Shown: positions 17,860 through 26,299 of the stretch, piece by piece | Layout: each line of letters begins with the position of its first letter | How positions within the stretch are numbered: position 1 is the stretch's first letter | DNA from: Shewanella marinintestina | GTDB taxonomy: Bacteria; Pseudomonadota; Gammaproteobacteria; Enterobacterales; Shewanellaceae | Assembly (NCBI RefSeq): GCF_023283845.1 | Contig: NZ_JAKILC010000003.1 | Span: forward strand, 62,001 to 126,000 | Direction of reading: 5' to 3' | Length of the DNA stretch: 64,000 bases | Program-made: the position numbers and the translations under genes | Notes under the pieces: generated by a model | Database searches by the model: none | Told to the model about the DNA's origin: nothing | The model's input: only the letters and a program-made list of their open reading frames with translations

Positions 17860-20601
17860 TTAAAGATTTGCGACGGTGGCGAATGCGACTGCAGTGTTGT
17901 AGATGATGCTTGTTACTTGAGTCCAAAGCGTTAGGTTATCTTTGTATTCAGTATCAAGTGGAACAATGATGGTATCGCCTGGTTGTAGGCTTTGCTCGCT
18001 GTTAAACCACATAGAGCGACTCGGTAGCATCACTGAACCATCAGCTTTGATGATGTAAGTTCTGTCATCATCGGCACGCTCTCTTGCACCGCCAGACATA
18101 GCCAAATATTGGTCAACCGTCTGACCTTCTTTAAATCTATGCGTTGCAGCGTGCTGAACTTCACCCATTACTGCAATTGTTTGTTTAGTCGATGGAATAT
18201 AAAGTACGTCTTTATCTTCTAACTGCAGGTCGGCTTGTTTGATACCAATTGATATAGCAGACATGTCGACCACAAGACGGCCTACTGCTTTAATGGTTTC
18301 TAAATCAGTTAACATCATCTGCGCGTCAGAGTAGTTGATTACGTTACCGTCTTTTGACACTCCACGCGTTGCAATATCACGACGTAGCTGATCTGCAAGC
18401 TTCTTAATCTCTAACTGCTCTTGCTGACGCACTGACTCACGCACAAATACCGATGAAGGAAGATACGCGTATTCAGTAAAACCGCCTGCACGTTGTAATA
18501 CATCTGCTAATGTTTCACCACGGCGGATATTGTATGTGCCAGGGAATCGCACTTCACCGCGTAGCTCTACTGATTTGTTTTCTTGCCAATCTGGTGTTGT
18601 CATTACAGTTAAAATGTCGCGGCCTTTTAACGCGATATTTTGTGTTTCATCACCTTGCAGGGCTGCTTCTAAAGCAATATTCGTGTGCTTTATTGCAGAG
18701 CCATCAACTGTTGTGTAAGTACTCGTTAACTCTGCTCTTGACGTATAAGCGCCTTCTTCTAGGCCACCCGCAGCTGCAACTAAATCTTTAATACGCGCAT
18801 TAACTGATAGAGGATAAATACCAGGGTTATTAACACGACCATTAATTGCTACTGCTTTTACGCCATTACCTGCACGACCTTGGCTATTTAACTTCATCAC
18901 TACAGGATAAAGCAGTTCACCGCGATTCATCTCGCCGCTAAGCTTGATTAAATCACGGTCTTCAAACAAGTTAACTAGCATCTTGTTAACTTCGCTTTTT
19001 ACAGCTTTAGCGGTTGGATCTTCTTCTTGTGCTTGGCTATTAATCGCTACGCCGCCTAATTCAGTACGGTCAGCAAATTTTTGTTGATTTAACTGTGAAA
19101 AACCTGCGCTAAATAAATCATTGCCGATTAATGAGTCGCCAGCTAATGACTGAACTTTTGCTACACGCTCTTTTACTAGTTTATTCAACTCATAACGATT
19201 TTGAGTCAAGTCGCTAAAGTTAAAGAAGATCACTTTATCGCGCGCTTGTAGCGTAATGTCTTGTGCTGCATCTTTAGCGTTAATCGCCTTAACTGGCGAG
19301 AATTGATAAACCTGAATATCACCTTGCTTATTAATTTCACGTACAACTATCGCGTATTCAAGATCGACAGAGACATTCAGATCGCCCCAAATAGATGGCA
19401 CTAAATCACTGATTTTCTGACCCTGATACCACTGATATTTACCTGGGCGCACAACCGCACCAACAACTGTAATAGCATCTTCGTATTGCGTTGTAGCACT
19501 CTTAACACGAATAACGTCACCAGCAACTGCTCTTGTCGCTTTACCTTTTTGGGTGGTTAAATCAACATTAAGAATGGTCTTTAAACTATTATCGTTAAAG
19601 CGCTCGACGCTGCTACGTTTTGGATAAGCCCCAGGTTTAATACCTGCAGCCATTTCGATAACTTCAGCCATCGTTTCATGTTTTTTAAGCTCATAGATAG
19701 CAGGGCGGCGGACTTCACCCGTTACGCTAACTAAACCGCCAACAGATGGAATAAAGACTACATCACCAGAGCGAAGCGAAATATCACCCGACGCATCACC
19801 GCGTAGCAACAAGTCGTATAGATCCATGCTACCTACTAGCTTGCCTTTACGTTTTACTTGAATGTTACGTAGCGAACCAATTTCATTGACGCCACCTGCA
19901 ACAAACAATGCTTGAGTAATAGTAGAAAGGCTAGAAACGGTATATGAGCCAGGGTTATAAGCATCACCCGCCACAAAAATACGAATTGAGCGTAACTCAC
20001 CCATCGTAATGTTTGACTGGATGCCAATCATTTGTTGGCTAATACGGCTAGTTAATGTTTCGCGCAACTCGCTAAACGTTAAGCCTGCAACCGTAATAGG
20101 TCCAAGCTCAGGGAACTGAATAACACCTGCACGATTAATCACTAGGTCGTATTCTTTGTTATCTTTTCCGTAAAGCTGAACTTTTATGTTGTCACCTGGG
20201 CCAACTAGATACTCACTCGGGACTGGTACATCTGAAACTGGCGCGAATGTTGTTGGTGAGCCAGCAAAAAGATCATAACCAAATCGCTGTAGCTCTTGCT
20301 TATTGTTGTCTTGCTGAAAATCCAACTCATTTTTAGCGTCCGAGGACTGATCTACAATAGCTTTACTATCAGCACGTTGATTAACAACTTGTGGGTTTTC
20401 AACTTTTGGTTGCGAACCTCCACCGCCTAGCATTGATGGGTCGATACCATATTGCTTAGCTAAGCGCTGTTGCTCCGATGCTGGTAGATTCTTAAATTGC
20501 TCTATCATTTGTGGCGAAGGCGTAATAGCACTCGCCTGCCCTGACAGTAGGATCAGCGCTGACATGCCAGCTATGATGAGTTTTTTAGTCTTATTAAGCA
20601 C
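17860..20601 (-). CDS. Outer-membrane polysaccharide export protein with multiple SLBB domains (Wza-like)
   Basis: Probably forms or gates the outer-membrane export channel for the polysaccharide. At about 913 residues it is much longer than E. coli Wza. A signal peptide (MLNKTKKLIIAGMSALILLSGQASA) is followed by a glutamine-rich region, a polysaccharide-export domain starting near YLVGPGDNIKVQLYG, and a series of SLBB units recognisable by repeats such as VTGEVRRPAIYELKKHETM, VVGAVVRPGKYQW and VELRGEVRFPGTYNIRRGETLADV. There is no lipobox cysteine, unlike Wza. The longest frame starts at 20715, but GTG 20601 has GGAG seven bases upstream, begins the signal peptide, and leaves the ops element in the leader. 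First gene of the operon. Confidence 0.88.
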   Translation of the reverse strand: MLNKTKKLIIAGMSALILLSGQASAITPSPQMIEQFKNLPASEQQRLAKQYGIDPSMLGGGGSQPKVENPQVVNQRADSKAIVDQSSDAKNELDFQQDNNKQELQRFGYDLFAGSPTTFAPVSDVPVPSEYLVGPGDNIKVQLYGKDNKEYDLVINRAGVIQFPELGPITVAGLTFSELRETLTSRISQQMIGIQSNITMGELRSIRIFVAGDAYNPGSYTVSSLSTITQALFVAGGVNEIGSLRNIQVKRKGKLVGSMDLYDLLLRGDASGDISLRSGDVVFIPSVGGLVSVTGEVRRPAIYELKKHETMAEVIEMAAGIKPGAYPKRSSVERFNDNSLKTILNVDLTTQKGKATRAVAGDVIRVKSATTQYEDAITVVGAVVRPGKYQWYQGQKISDLVPSIWGDLNVSVDLEYAIVVREINKQGDIQVYQFSPVKAINAKDAAQDITLQARDKVIFFNFSDLTQNRYELNKLVKERVAKVQSLAGDSLIGNDLFSAGFSQLNQQKFADRTELGGVAINSQAQEEDPTAKAVKSEVNKMLVNLFEDRDLIKLSGEMNRGELLYPVVMKLNSQGRAGNGVKAVAINGRVNNPGIYPLSVNARIKDLVAAAGGLEEGAYTSRAELTSTYTTVDGSAIKHTNIALEAALQGDETQNIALKGRDILTVMTTPDWQENKSVELRGEVRFPGTYNIRRGETLADVLQRAGGFTEYAYLPSSVFVRESVRQQEQLEIKKLADQLRRDIATRGVSKDGNVINYSDAQMMLTDLETIKAVGRLVVDMSAISIGIKQADLQLEDKDVLYIPSTKQTIAVMGEVQHAATHRFKEGQTVDQYLAMSGGARERADDDRTYIIKADGSVMLPSRSMWFNSEQSLQPGDTIIVPLDTEYKDNLTLWTQVTSIIYNTAVAFATVANL

Positions 20602-20655
20602 CGATTGTCTCCAAGAGAGGTTGTGTTGTTGAAAAAGAAGTTGAAAGCGTTTAGA

Positions 20656-20667
20656 CACGCTACCGCC
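20656..20667 (-). promoter_or_regulatory. ops element (RfaH recruitment site) within a JUMPstart-like leader
   Basis: The - strand reads GGCGGTAGCGTG, an exact match to the remembered enterobacterial ops core. It is preceded by TGG-AGC and CCATGG spacing that resembles the 39-base JUMPstart sequence. It sits 54 bases before the exporter start, inside an untranslated leader, and an RfaH homologue is encoded about 740 bases upstream. A small perfect hairpin (ACCTGC/GCAGGT) lies just before it. Confidence 0.88.
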
Positions 20668-20909
20668 CATGGATTGCGGCTTCCAAAGTGCCCACCTGCA
20701 TAGCAGGTTTGTCATTTTTTATGTGGTAAATCATCAAGTTGATTTAATGTAAAAACATAACCTCGGCCAACACCTGAGTGCTAGGCTTATGTTATTCCAT
20801 TAAAGCAACTCTTTACATCTCGCTTCTTTGCTGATGCTCCATTGAGCATTCAATAATCTACTAAATTAGCTTATCTATTTACATTTAGCGCAAACTTAAG
20901 CAGCGCAAG

Positions 20910-20938
20910 ATTATACACGAACAAGCATAAAACGGCAG
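20910..20938 (-). promoter_or_regulatory. Candidate sigma-70 promoter of the polysaccharide operon
   Basis: The - strand has a perfect TATAAT at 20910-20915 preceded by GTG, with only a weak -35 (CTGCCG) seventeen bases upstream. Its place upstream of the ops leader makes it the best visible promoter, but this rests on the -10 alone. Confidence 0.45.
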
Positions 20939-21338
20939 TAATTCAATAGCACGTTAGTTTTCGAATGCCGAAAGTTTGCCCAATAGCATTTTTCGATTGC
21001 ATACCTTAAAAAGATTAAACCTGCCTCAATGTTTAAGTAACTAGCGACCTTAACTTAATAAAATAAACTATCAACAATCATTAATCCCTTACTGTAACTA
21101 GCTTTATGTATTCATTCACGCGCTTGTTCTTAGTGATTAAAATTTTACACACTTAGGATCCATTACAATAATACTTCATAGAAATCGCATGTTCAGCTTG
21201 GTAAAAAATAATGCTCTATGGCTAATGTCTCACAAGCATAATAATTAATATCTCACTAACCCATGACTCGCCCATGACTCACTCATTACCAAGCAGAGCT
21301 AAACCAAACCAAACTAGCCCATTGTTTTAGCAGGTCTT

Positions 21339-21857
21339 TTAAGCAATACAAATAGATTCTCTTTCCACTGCGACTCTTTGTTGTTTGCCCATTAATTCAA
21401 ATAATACAAAACAACGCTTTTCGCCATTACGCTCATCAAAAATCCCTTCAAGCTCTGCAAAAGGCCCTTCAGTAAAGCGTACCTTGTCACCTTGGCTCAA
21501 TTCTGGGATGGATGTAGTAATGGGTTCAGTGGGGAGAGACTGTGACAACAGTTTATGTTCACGCATTTTAATTGCATGAATCACACTGTCATCGATTGGC
21601 GTCATAAGTTCTTTACAACCAACAATTCGGATTACGCCACGGGTATTATGAATTCTAGCAACGCTAGTCACTTGTGGATCAAAGTTGATAAAAAGATAGC
21701 TAGGAAATAATGATACGCGTTTAATCGTCATTTCGCCTTTAAGCTTCTTTTCTTCTGGGTAGGTCGGCAGATAAGTTTCGATATGCTGAAGTGCCAAGTT
21801 TTGCTGAGCTCGCGCTTCACTACGAGATTTACAATACAGTAAATACCAAGCCTTCAT
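21339..21857 (-). CDS. rfaH: Transcription antitermination protein RfaH (NusG paralogue)
   Basis: Binds RNA polymerase paused at ops sites and lets it read through long surface-polysaccharide operons, while recruiting ribosomes. The 172-residue protein has the NGN domain (MKAWYLLYCKSRSEARAQQNL, FPSYLFINFD, TRGVIRIVG) and a C-terminal KOW region (GDKVRFTEGPFAELEGIFDE, FVLFELMGKQQRVAVE). The KOW part resembles E. coli RfaH more than NusG, and NusG would normally lie beside secE and ribosomal protein genes. The ops element in the next operon on the same strand supports the assignment directly. Confidence 0.92.
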   Translation of the reverse strand: MKAWYLLYCKSRSEARAQQNLALQHIETYLPTYPEEKKLKGEMTIKRVSLFPSYLFINFDPQVTSVARIHNTRGVIRIVGCKELMTPIDDSVIHAIKMREHKLLSQSLPTEPITTSIPELSQGDKVRFTEGPFAELEGIFDERNGEKRCFVLFELMGKQQRVAVERESICIA

Positions 21858-21912
21858 TTTATATCCTCATATGCTGTATAACAAACAGTGACGTCCCTAT
21901 TCACGGCGAGAA

Positions 21913-21941
21913 ATTTTAGCAAACTTTTGATGTTAATTGAA
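21913..21941 (-). promoter_or_regulatory. Candidate promoter of rfaH
   Basis: On the - strand TAAAAT at 21913-21918 is preceded by TGC, an extended -10 pattern, with TTCAAT seventeen bases upstream as a weak -35. It lies about 55 bases before the rfaH start. The intergenic region to 22288 also carries the divergent transporter promoter. Confidence 0.35.
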
Positions 21942-22041
21942 AGCGAAACAATTTGAACCCTTTGTCAAAAGCTTCATTTTCGGCCATCTATAATCATCAA
22001 CCTCCTGCTTGTACATAATCCCAGCAGTTACGTGCTCAAAA

Positions 22042-22071
22042 TTGACTTCTACCGTCTATAAAGGGTATATA
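22042..22071 (+). promoter_or_regulatory. Candidate sigma-70 promoter of the POT transporter
   Basis: TTGACT at 22042-22047 is followed after 17 bases by GTATAT and after 18 by TATATA. It lies about 215 bases before the ATG, so the mRNA would have a leader of roughly 200 bases with no further feature I can name. Confidence 0.55.
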
Positions 22072-22288
22072 AGGTGGGCTTTATCGCATTTGACGCTATT
22101 TTTAGCCTCAAATTAAAAAAATTAGAATACAAGCCAAAAACAAAGCAGCAAAACACGCAACAAAACAACCTTAGTGATTAACACTTGAGATTGATTAACC
22201 TCGTAGTTTGGCTGAAATAATTTAAGCAAATAAATTTCTGTAGCAAAAATTGAGCTATAGGCAATCACAAGCGAAGGTGGAAGAATAC

Positions 22289-23761
22289 ATGAACGCAGCA
22301 AAACCCCAGGGGACGATGCTCGGGCATCCTAAGGGACTGTTCCTGTTATTTACAACAGAGTTATGGGAACGTTTTAGTTACTATGCAATGCGCGCAATTT
22401 TGGTTTTATACCTCGTTGACGCAGTGCAATCTCAAGGTGGTCACGGTCTGGGTTGGACCCAAGCTGATGCACTTTCCCTTTACGGTACATTCACAGGTTT
22501 AGTTTACTTAACTCCGCTTATTGGTGGTTGGTTAGCAGATACTTACCTAGGTCAACGCCGTGCAATTATGATTGGTGGCGCATTGATGGCTGCTGGCCAA
22601 TTTATTTTAGGTACGCCTCATGCTTGGGTTCCAGGTATGGAAGTCGAAGTGTTTTATGTTGGTTTAGGTGTATTGATCCTTGGTAACGGTTTATTCAAGC
22701 CAAACATCTCTACTATGGTTGGTGACTTATATGAAGAAGGTGATCACCGTCGTGACGGCGCGTTTACTATCTTCTATATGGGTATTAACGTTGGTGCTTT
22801 CTTATCAGGTATTATCGTAGGTTCAGTTGTTGCCTATTACGATGGTAACTTCCAAGCTGGCTTTATCTGTGCCGGTATTGGTATGGTGCTTTCTCTTATC
22901 ATCCAGTTTGTATATGCGCAAAAGCTACTTGGTGATATTGGCCGTGTTCCTGCCGCTCAGCTTGAAAAAGAAAAAGCTGCAGCTAGCGGTGAAGTGCGTA
23001 AAGAACCACTAACCAAAATTGAACGTGACCGTATTAAAGTTATTATGATCATGGGTCTATTCACAATCATCTTCTGGGCTGGTTTTGAGCAAGCCGGTGG
23101 TTTGATGAATATCTTCACCAATGACTTTACCGATCGTATGATTGGTGGCTGGGAAGTTCCAACCACTTGGTTCCAGTCATTAAACGCAATGTTTATTGTT
23201 ATTTTTGCCCCTGTGATTGCCTCGATTTGGATCCGTCTAGGTAAAAATGAGCCAAATTCTCCAGTTAAATTTGCATTAGGTCTAGTCCTACTCGGTATTG
23301 GTTTCCTATTCATGATTGGTGCTGTTTTAGAGATGGGCGGTGACGCTAGCGCTAAATCAAGCATGTGGTGGTTAGTCGGTGCATACTTCTTCCATACTAT
23401 GGGTGAATTATGTTTATCACCTATTGGTCTATCAATGGTGACTAAGCTTGCTCCGCTACGTATCGCTTCATTAATGATGGGCGCATGGTTCCTATTTATC
23501 GCTGCTGCTAACAAGATTGGTGGTATCGTCGGTTCGTTAATCGGCCACGGTGGTGGTAAAGAAGAACAACTTGCGAATGCAATGTCTATCTTCGCCGGCA
23601 TTGCTATTACTGCAGCGGTTTCTGGTATCATTCTATACTTTATGGCTGACAAGCTTGTTGACTGGATGCACGGTGCTGAAGACAGCACTCACCACACAGA
23701 AGAGCAAGCATTAGAAGAAGAGATTGCTGTTACAGCTGAACACGAAGTAATTAGAAGATAA
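22289..23761 (+). CDS. Proton-dependent oligopeptide transporter (POT/PTR2 family)
   Basis: Imports di- and tripeptides with protons across the inner membrane. About 490 residues and some fourteen hydrophobic segments, normal for bacterial POT proteins. The ExxERFxYY proton-coupling motif is present in TTELWERFSYYAMRAILVLYL, and the PTR2 signature appears as FTIFYMGINVGAFLSGIIVG. ADTYLGQRRAI and GNGLFKPNISTMVGDLY are also typical. The open frame extends to a TTG at 22250, but the ATG at 22289 has GGAAG five bases before it. It is monocistronic, ends at a strong terminator, and is functionally unrelated to its neighbours. Confidence 0.92.
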   Translation: MNAAKPQGTMLGHPKGLFLLFTTELWERFSYYAMRAILVLYLVDAVQSQGGHGLGWTQADALSLYGTFTGLVYLTPLIGGWLADTYLGQRRAIMIGGALMAAGQFILGTPHAWVPGMEVEVFYVGLGVLILGNGLFKPNISTMVGDLYEEGDHRRDGAFTIFYMGINVGAFLSGIIVGSVVAYYDGNFQAGFICAGIGMVLSLIIQFVYAQKLLGDIGRVPAAQLEKEKAAASGEVRKEPLTKIERDRIKVIMIMGLFTIIFWAGFEQAGGLMNIFTNDFTDRMIGGWEVPTTWFQSLNAMFIVIFAPVIASIWIRLGKNEPNSPVKFALGLVLLGIGFLFMIGAVLEMGGDASAKSSMWWLVGAYFFHTMGELCLSPIGLSMVTKLAPLRIASLMMGAWFLFIAAANKIGGIVGSLIGHGGGKEEQLANAMSIFAGIAITAAVSGIILYFMADKLVDWMHGAEDSTHHTEEQALEEEIAVTAEHEVIRR

Positions 23762-23799
23762 AAGCTATACAGGTGACTCACCACTAGCTTAATCTAAAA

Positions 23800-23827
23800 A
23801 ACCAGAAGGGTTACCTTCTGGTTTTTT
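23800..23827. terminator. Rho-independent terminator after the POT gene
   Basis: Perfect ten-base-pair stem AACCAGAAGG (23800-23809) and CCTTCTGGTT (23814-23823) with a GTTA loop, followed by a run of T. A run of A before the stem makes it usable for the convergent response regulator gene too. Confidence 0.9.
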
Positions 23828-23923
23828 TGCTTTAAAGCCTAAAAGAACAAGACTGATGATGACCAGAAAAATCACTGAAAGCTCAGAACTCTGGTTTAGA
23901 ACTCTGGTAAGCGCGCCTTTCGC

Positions 23924-25030
23924 TTAACTGGCACTCAATTGGATATAACCACCAGGGCTAATATCAGGTTGGTAAATTAACCCGTGAAACTCATCATTAA
24001 TCAATTGCTGTTTATGCTCGTGGACCTGAGTTGATATACATAGTTTTTCGCCCAATAACAATGTTCTAAATTGAATACTAGGCTTGCTCCAATCTGTCAT
24101 ACCTAGCTGTAAGGACTCGCTTAATGCTATAGGTGATAACCCTTCCTCATTTTTGATATAGCACCTAAACTCGCTGCCAGCTTGTGCAATACTCACTCGA
24201 TAATGTGTCAGATCTAAAACAACATAAGTCATATCAACAACAATGCCTAATCCAGATTTGCGCATTCTATCGTTCAAGTACACCATCATGTTAAACGGCT
24301 CTGTTATCACGTTAGATAAGCCATTTCGATAACGTTTAAGCTTATGATTAACAAAACTTTTAAGCAGTACTGACGCAAAAGCGGCTCGATTGTCATGGGG
24401 ATGAAAGTGAGCCATATACATCATCACATGGTGTTCACCTAGCATTGCGGTATCGATAAAGTGCGCACTAACATCATCAGTATTAAACAAACTATAATCG
24501 ATCACGACATTGTGGTATTCAACACGACTTGGAGGAAAAAGCTGTTGCTGCACGCTCTTAGCAGCCTCTCCACACTGCTCTAGTTGGGCTAAGTTTTCAT
24601 TTAATTCGAGGTAAGATAGAGACTCTTGCTCATCAATATTCAACGAGTCTTCAAACGAGTGGTTCAAGCATTCATGGATTGCATTTTCGATTAGATATAG
24701 GTCGGTAACCGGCTTAACAAGATAATCACTTGCGCCCTGCCGCAGCGCCTCAATGACATCCCCCATAGCCTGATTGCCCGAAATAATAATGGTAGGTATG
24801 CCGGCTTGATGTTGATTCATTTGCTTGAGCATATCTAAGCCGCCTAATTTTGGCATGCTCAAATCAGCTATAACAATATCAAACTCTTGGTTTTTAAACT
24901 GATCTAAGCCGTCTTGACCATTATCAGACTCAACGACTGTGGCTCCGCGGCTACTAAGGAAAGACGTGACGATATTGCGAAAGACTGGATCGTCTTCCAC
25001 AAAAAGGATTGTTAACTCTGTTAGCGCCAT
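23924..25030 (-). CDS. Response regulator with degenerate PP2C-like output domain (RssB-like)
   Basis: The receiver domain (residues 1-120) has the acidic pair in FVEDDP, the phosphoacceptor Asp56 in VIADLSMPKLGG, the switch region IISGNQ and the lysine in YLVKPV. The remaining 240 residues resemble a SpoIIE/PP2C phosphatase fold: QQQLFPPSRVEYHNVVIDY matches the family start, but the metal-binding Asp-Gly-His-Gly segment is replaced by MAHFHPHDNRAAFAS. The output is therefore probably a pseudophosphatase that acts by binding, as RssB does with RpoS. The target here is unknown. Start ATG 25030 has AAGGG six bases upstream; the longer frame to 25063 has no such site. Confidence 0.75.
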   Translation of the reverse strand: MALTELTILFVEDDPVFRNIVTSFLSSRGATVVESDNGQDGLDQFKNQEFDIVIADLSMPKLGGLDMLKQMNQHQAGIPTIIISGNQAMGDVIEALRQGASDYLVKPVTDLYLIENAIHECLNHSFEDSLNIDEQESLSYLELNENLAQLEQCGEAAKSVQQQLFPPSRVEYHNVVIDYSLFNTDDVSAHFIDTAMLGEHHVMMYMAHFHPHDNRAAFASVLLKSFVNHKLKRYRNGLSNVITEPFNMMVYLNDRMRKSGLGIVVDMTYVVLDLTHYRVSIAQAGSEFRCYIKNEEGLSPIALSESLQLGMTDWSKPSIQFRTLLLGEKLCISTQVHEHKQQLINDEFHGLIYQPDISPGGYIQLSAS

Positions 25031-25126
25031 AATTGCCCTTAACTGACAATAGCGTAAACACACGTCCTTGTATCATCGTTTGCGCTTCAGCGGAGTTATT
25101 GTTTTAATTTGTCCGCTTATCGAATG

Positions 25127-25897
25127 CTACTCTAATTCCTGCATGTATTCGTCAAGTAATTCATCATCATCTTCACTTTGAGGAATATCACCATCGTACA
25201 CCTTGTAGTCCATATGCTGGAAATAAGCGTCTTTTACAAAGGTATATGGATCGAGTGCGTTATCAACTAATCTTTCCTGATCGATTGCAGACGCCCTTGT
25301 GTGCAGGTTCTTAAGACCCCATTTTAATACTGACTGCCAAAATGTCAGCTCTGATAAAGGGAAGTATAGATCATCAACCCAATCACTGGCGAGTTCACGG
25401 GTAACATAGGGGCCGATAAAAGGAGCCATAAAATAAGGACCGCTAGGCACCCCGTAGTATCCAAGTACTTCATTAAAACTGTCTTGCTTACGTGGCATCC
25501 CCATCATGTCAGCCACATCAATCACACCCAGTAATCCAAGAGTTGAGTTTACAGTAAAGCGACCACCGGCATTAGCGGCCCAGACCCACTTACCTTGCAA
25601 AGTGTTATTGACCAGAGTTGAGGGTTCTTCCAAATTCAGTACAAAGTTGTTTATTCCCGTTTTTACAGGACGGGGAATATAGTCGTTATAGCCGTGAGCT
25701 ACAGGGCGATAAAAATATCTATCTAAAAATAAATAGTTAAAATCCCACATCGCTCGGTTAAACCCTTCAATAGGATCTCGGGGATCATTGTATGTCACCG
25801 TAATTTGCTGACCACCATCCGTAGTCGTATCTTCTGTGGCACTTACAGCTGGGATGCCAAACATAGCCAGAGAAAGCACAATCCATTTAAACTTCAT
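25127..25897 (-). CDS. mlaA: MlaA (VacJ) outer-membrane lipid asymmetry protein, no lipobox
   Basis: Removes mislocalised phospholipid from the outer leaflet of the outer membrane and hands it to the Mla shuttle. The 256-residue protein has family landmarks DPIEGFNRAMWDFNYLFLDRYFYRPVA, NNFVLNLEEPSTLVNNTLQGK, RFTVNSTLGLLGVIDVA and GYYGVPSGPYFMAPFIGPYTVR-like sequence. E. coli MlaA is a lipoprotein; here the signal peptide MKFKWIVLSLAMFGIPAVSA ends at a signal peptidase I type site with no cysteine. The C-terminus is strongly acidic. It lies upstream of the response regulator gene with a 96-base gap and may be cotranscribed with it. Confidence 0.92.
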   Translation of the reverse strand: MKFKWIVLSLAMFGIPAVSATEDTTTDGGQQITVTYNDPRDPIEGFNRAMWDFNYLFLDRYFYRPVAHGYNDYIPRPVKTGINNFVLNLEEPSTLVNNTLQGKWVWAANAGGRFTVNSTLGLLGVIDVADMMGMPRKQDSFNEVLGYYGVPSGPYFMAPFIGPYVTRELASDWVDDLYFPLSELTFWQSVLKWGLKNLHTRASAIDQERLVDNALDPYTFVKDAYFQHMDYKVYDGDIPQSEDDDELLDEYMQELE

Positions 25898-25971
25898 AAT
25901 TGTCTCTTCGAAAAGGGGTCTCTGGTACCAACACGCTCTATCATTAGGTAAGTGTTAGTACGTAACCTCAC

Positions 25972-26000
25972 AGAATATTTTTCCAATCAACTCACAACAA
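25972..26000 (-). promoter_or_regulatory. Candidate promoter of mlaA
   Basis: The - strand reads TTGTTG, 17 bases, TATTCT, about 75 bases before the mlaA start. The match is moderate. The rest of the divergent gap 25898-26299 holds nothing I can name, and no clear promoter for the rightward gene. Confidence 0.35.
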
Positions 26001-26299
26001 GATAACGTTCAGCTAAAATTATTTGCATAAAAGTCAGTAACACTAGAAGAGACCGAATCTACGACCTACTTGTTACATATTAGCGGTAAACAATTTACTA
26101 AAGTCATCGCTTATACCTGTCGATACAAAGTACAAGATGACTTTACCTGTCTAACCACACTGTTGCAGCTCAATATATGCAGATATTGTTGCGAGATGGC
26201 TAAGGATACTGGTTAAGACGTTAAGGTCAAATAGAAATTTGTGAATAAACATATCGAATTAGTCGATTAAACCTTTTAACGGCAAATGTAGGTCTATTT

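Larger units (their letters stand above)
20602..21338 (-). other. Long leader and promoter region of the polysaccharide operon
   Basis: About 740 bases without a supported gene. On the - strand a good -10 hexamer TATAAT lies at 20910-20915, giving a leader near 300 bases long that contains the ops element. The region from 20950 to 21338 is AT-rich, and I see no gene or strong terminator for rfaH in it; read-through from rfaH cannot be excluded. Confidence 0.5.

Noticed and set aside
22957..23688. 243-codon open frame on the - strand
   Set aside because: It is antisense to the POT transporter gene, whose family motifs are clear on the + strand.
26100..26299. Possible sigma-28 or sigma-54 promoter for the FliK-like gene
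   Set aside because: No stretch matches either consensus with correct spacing.
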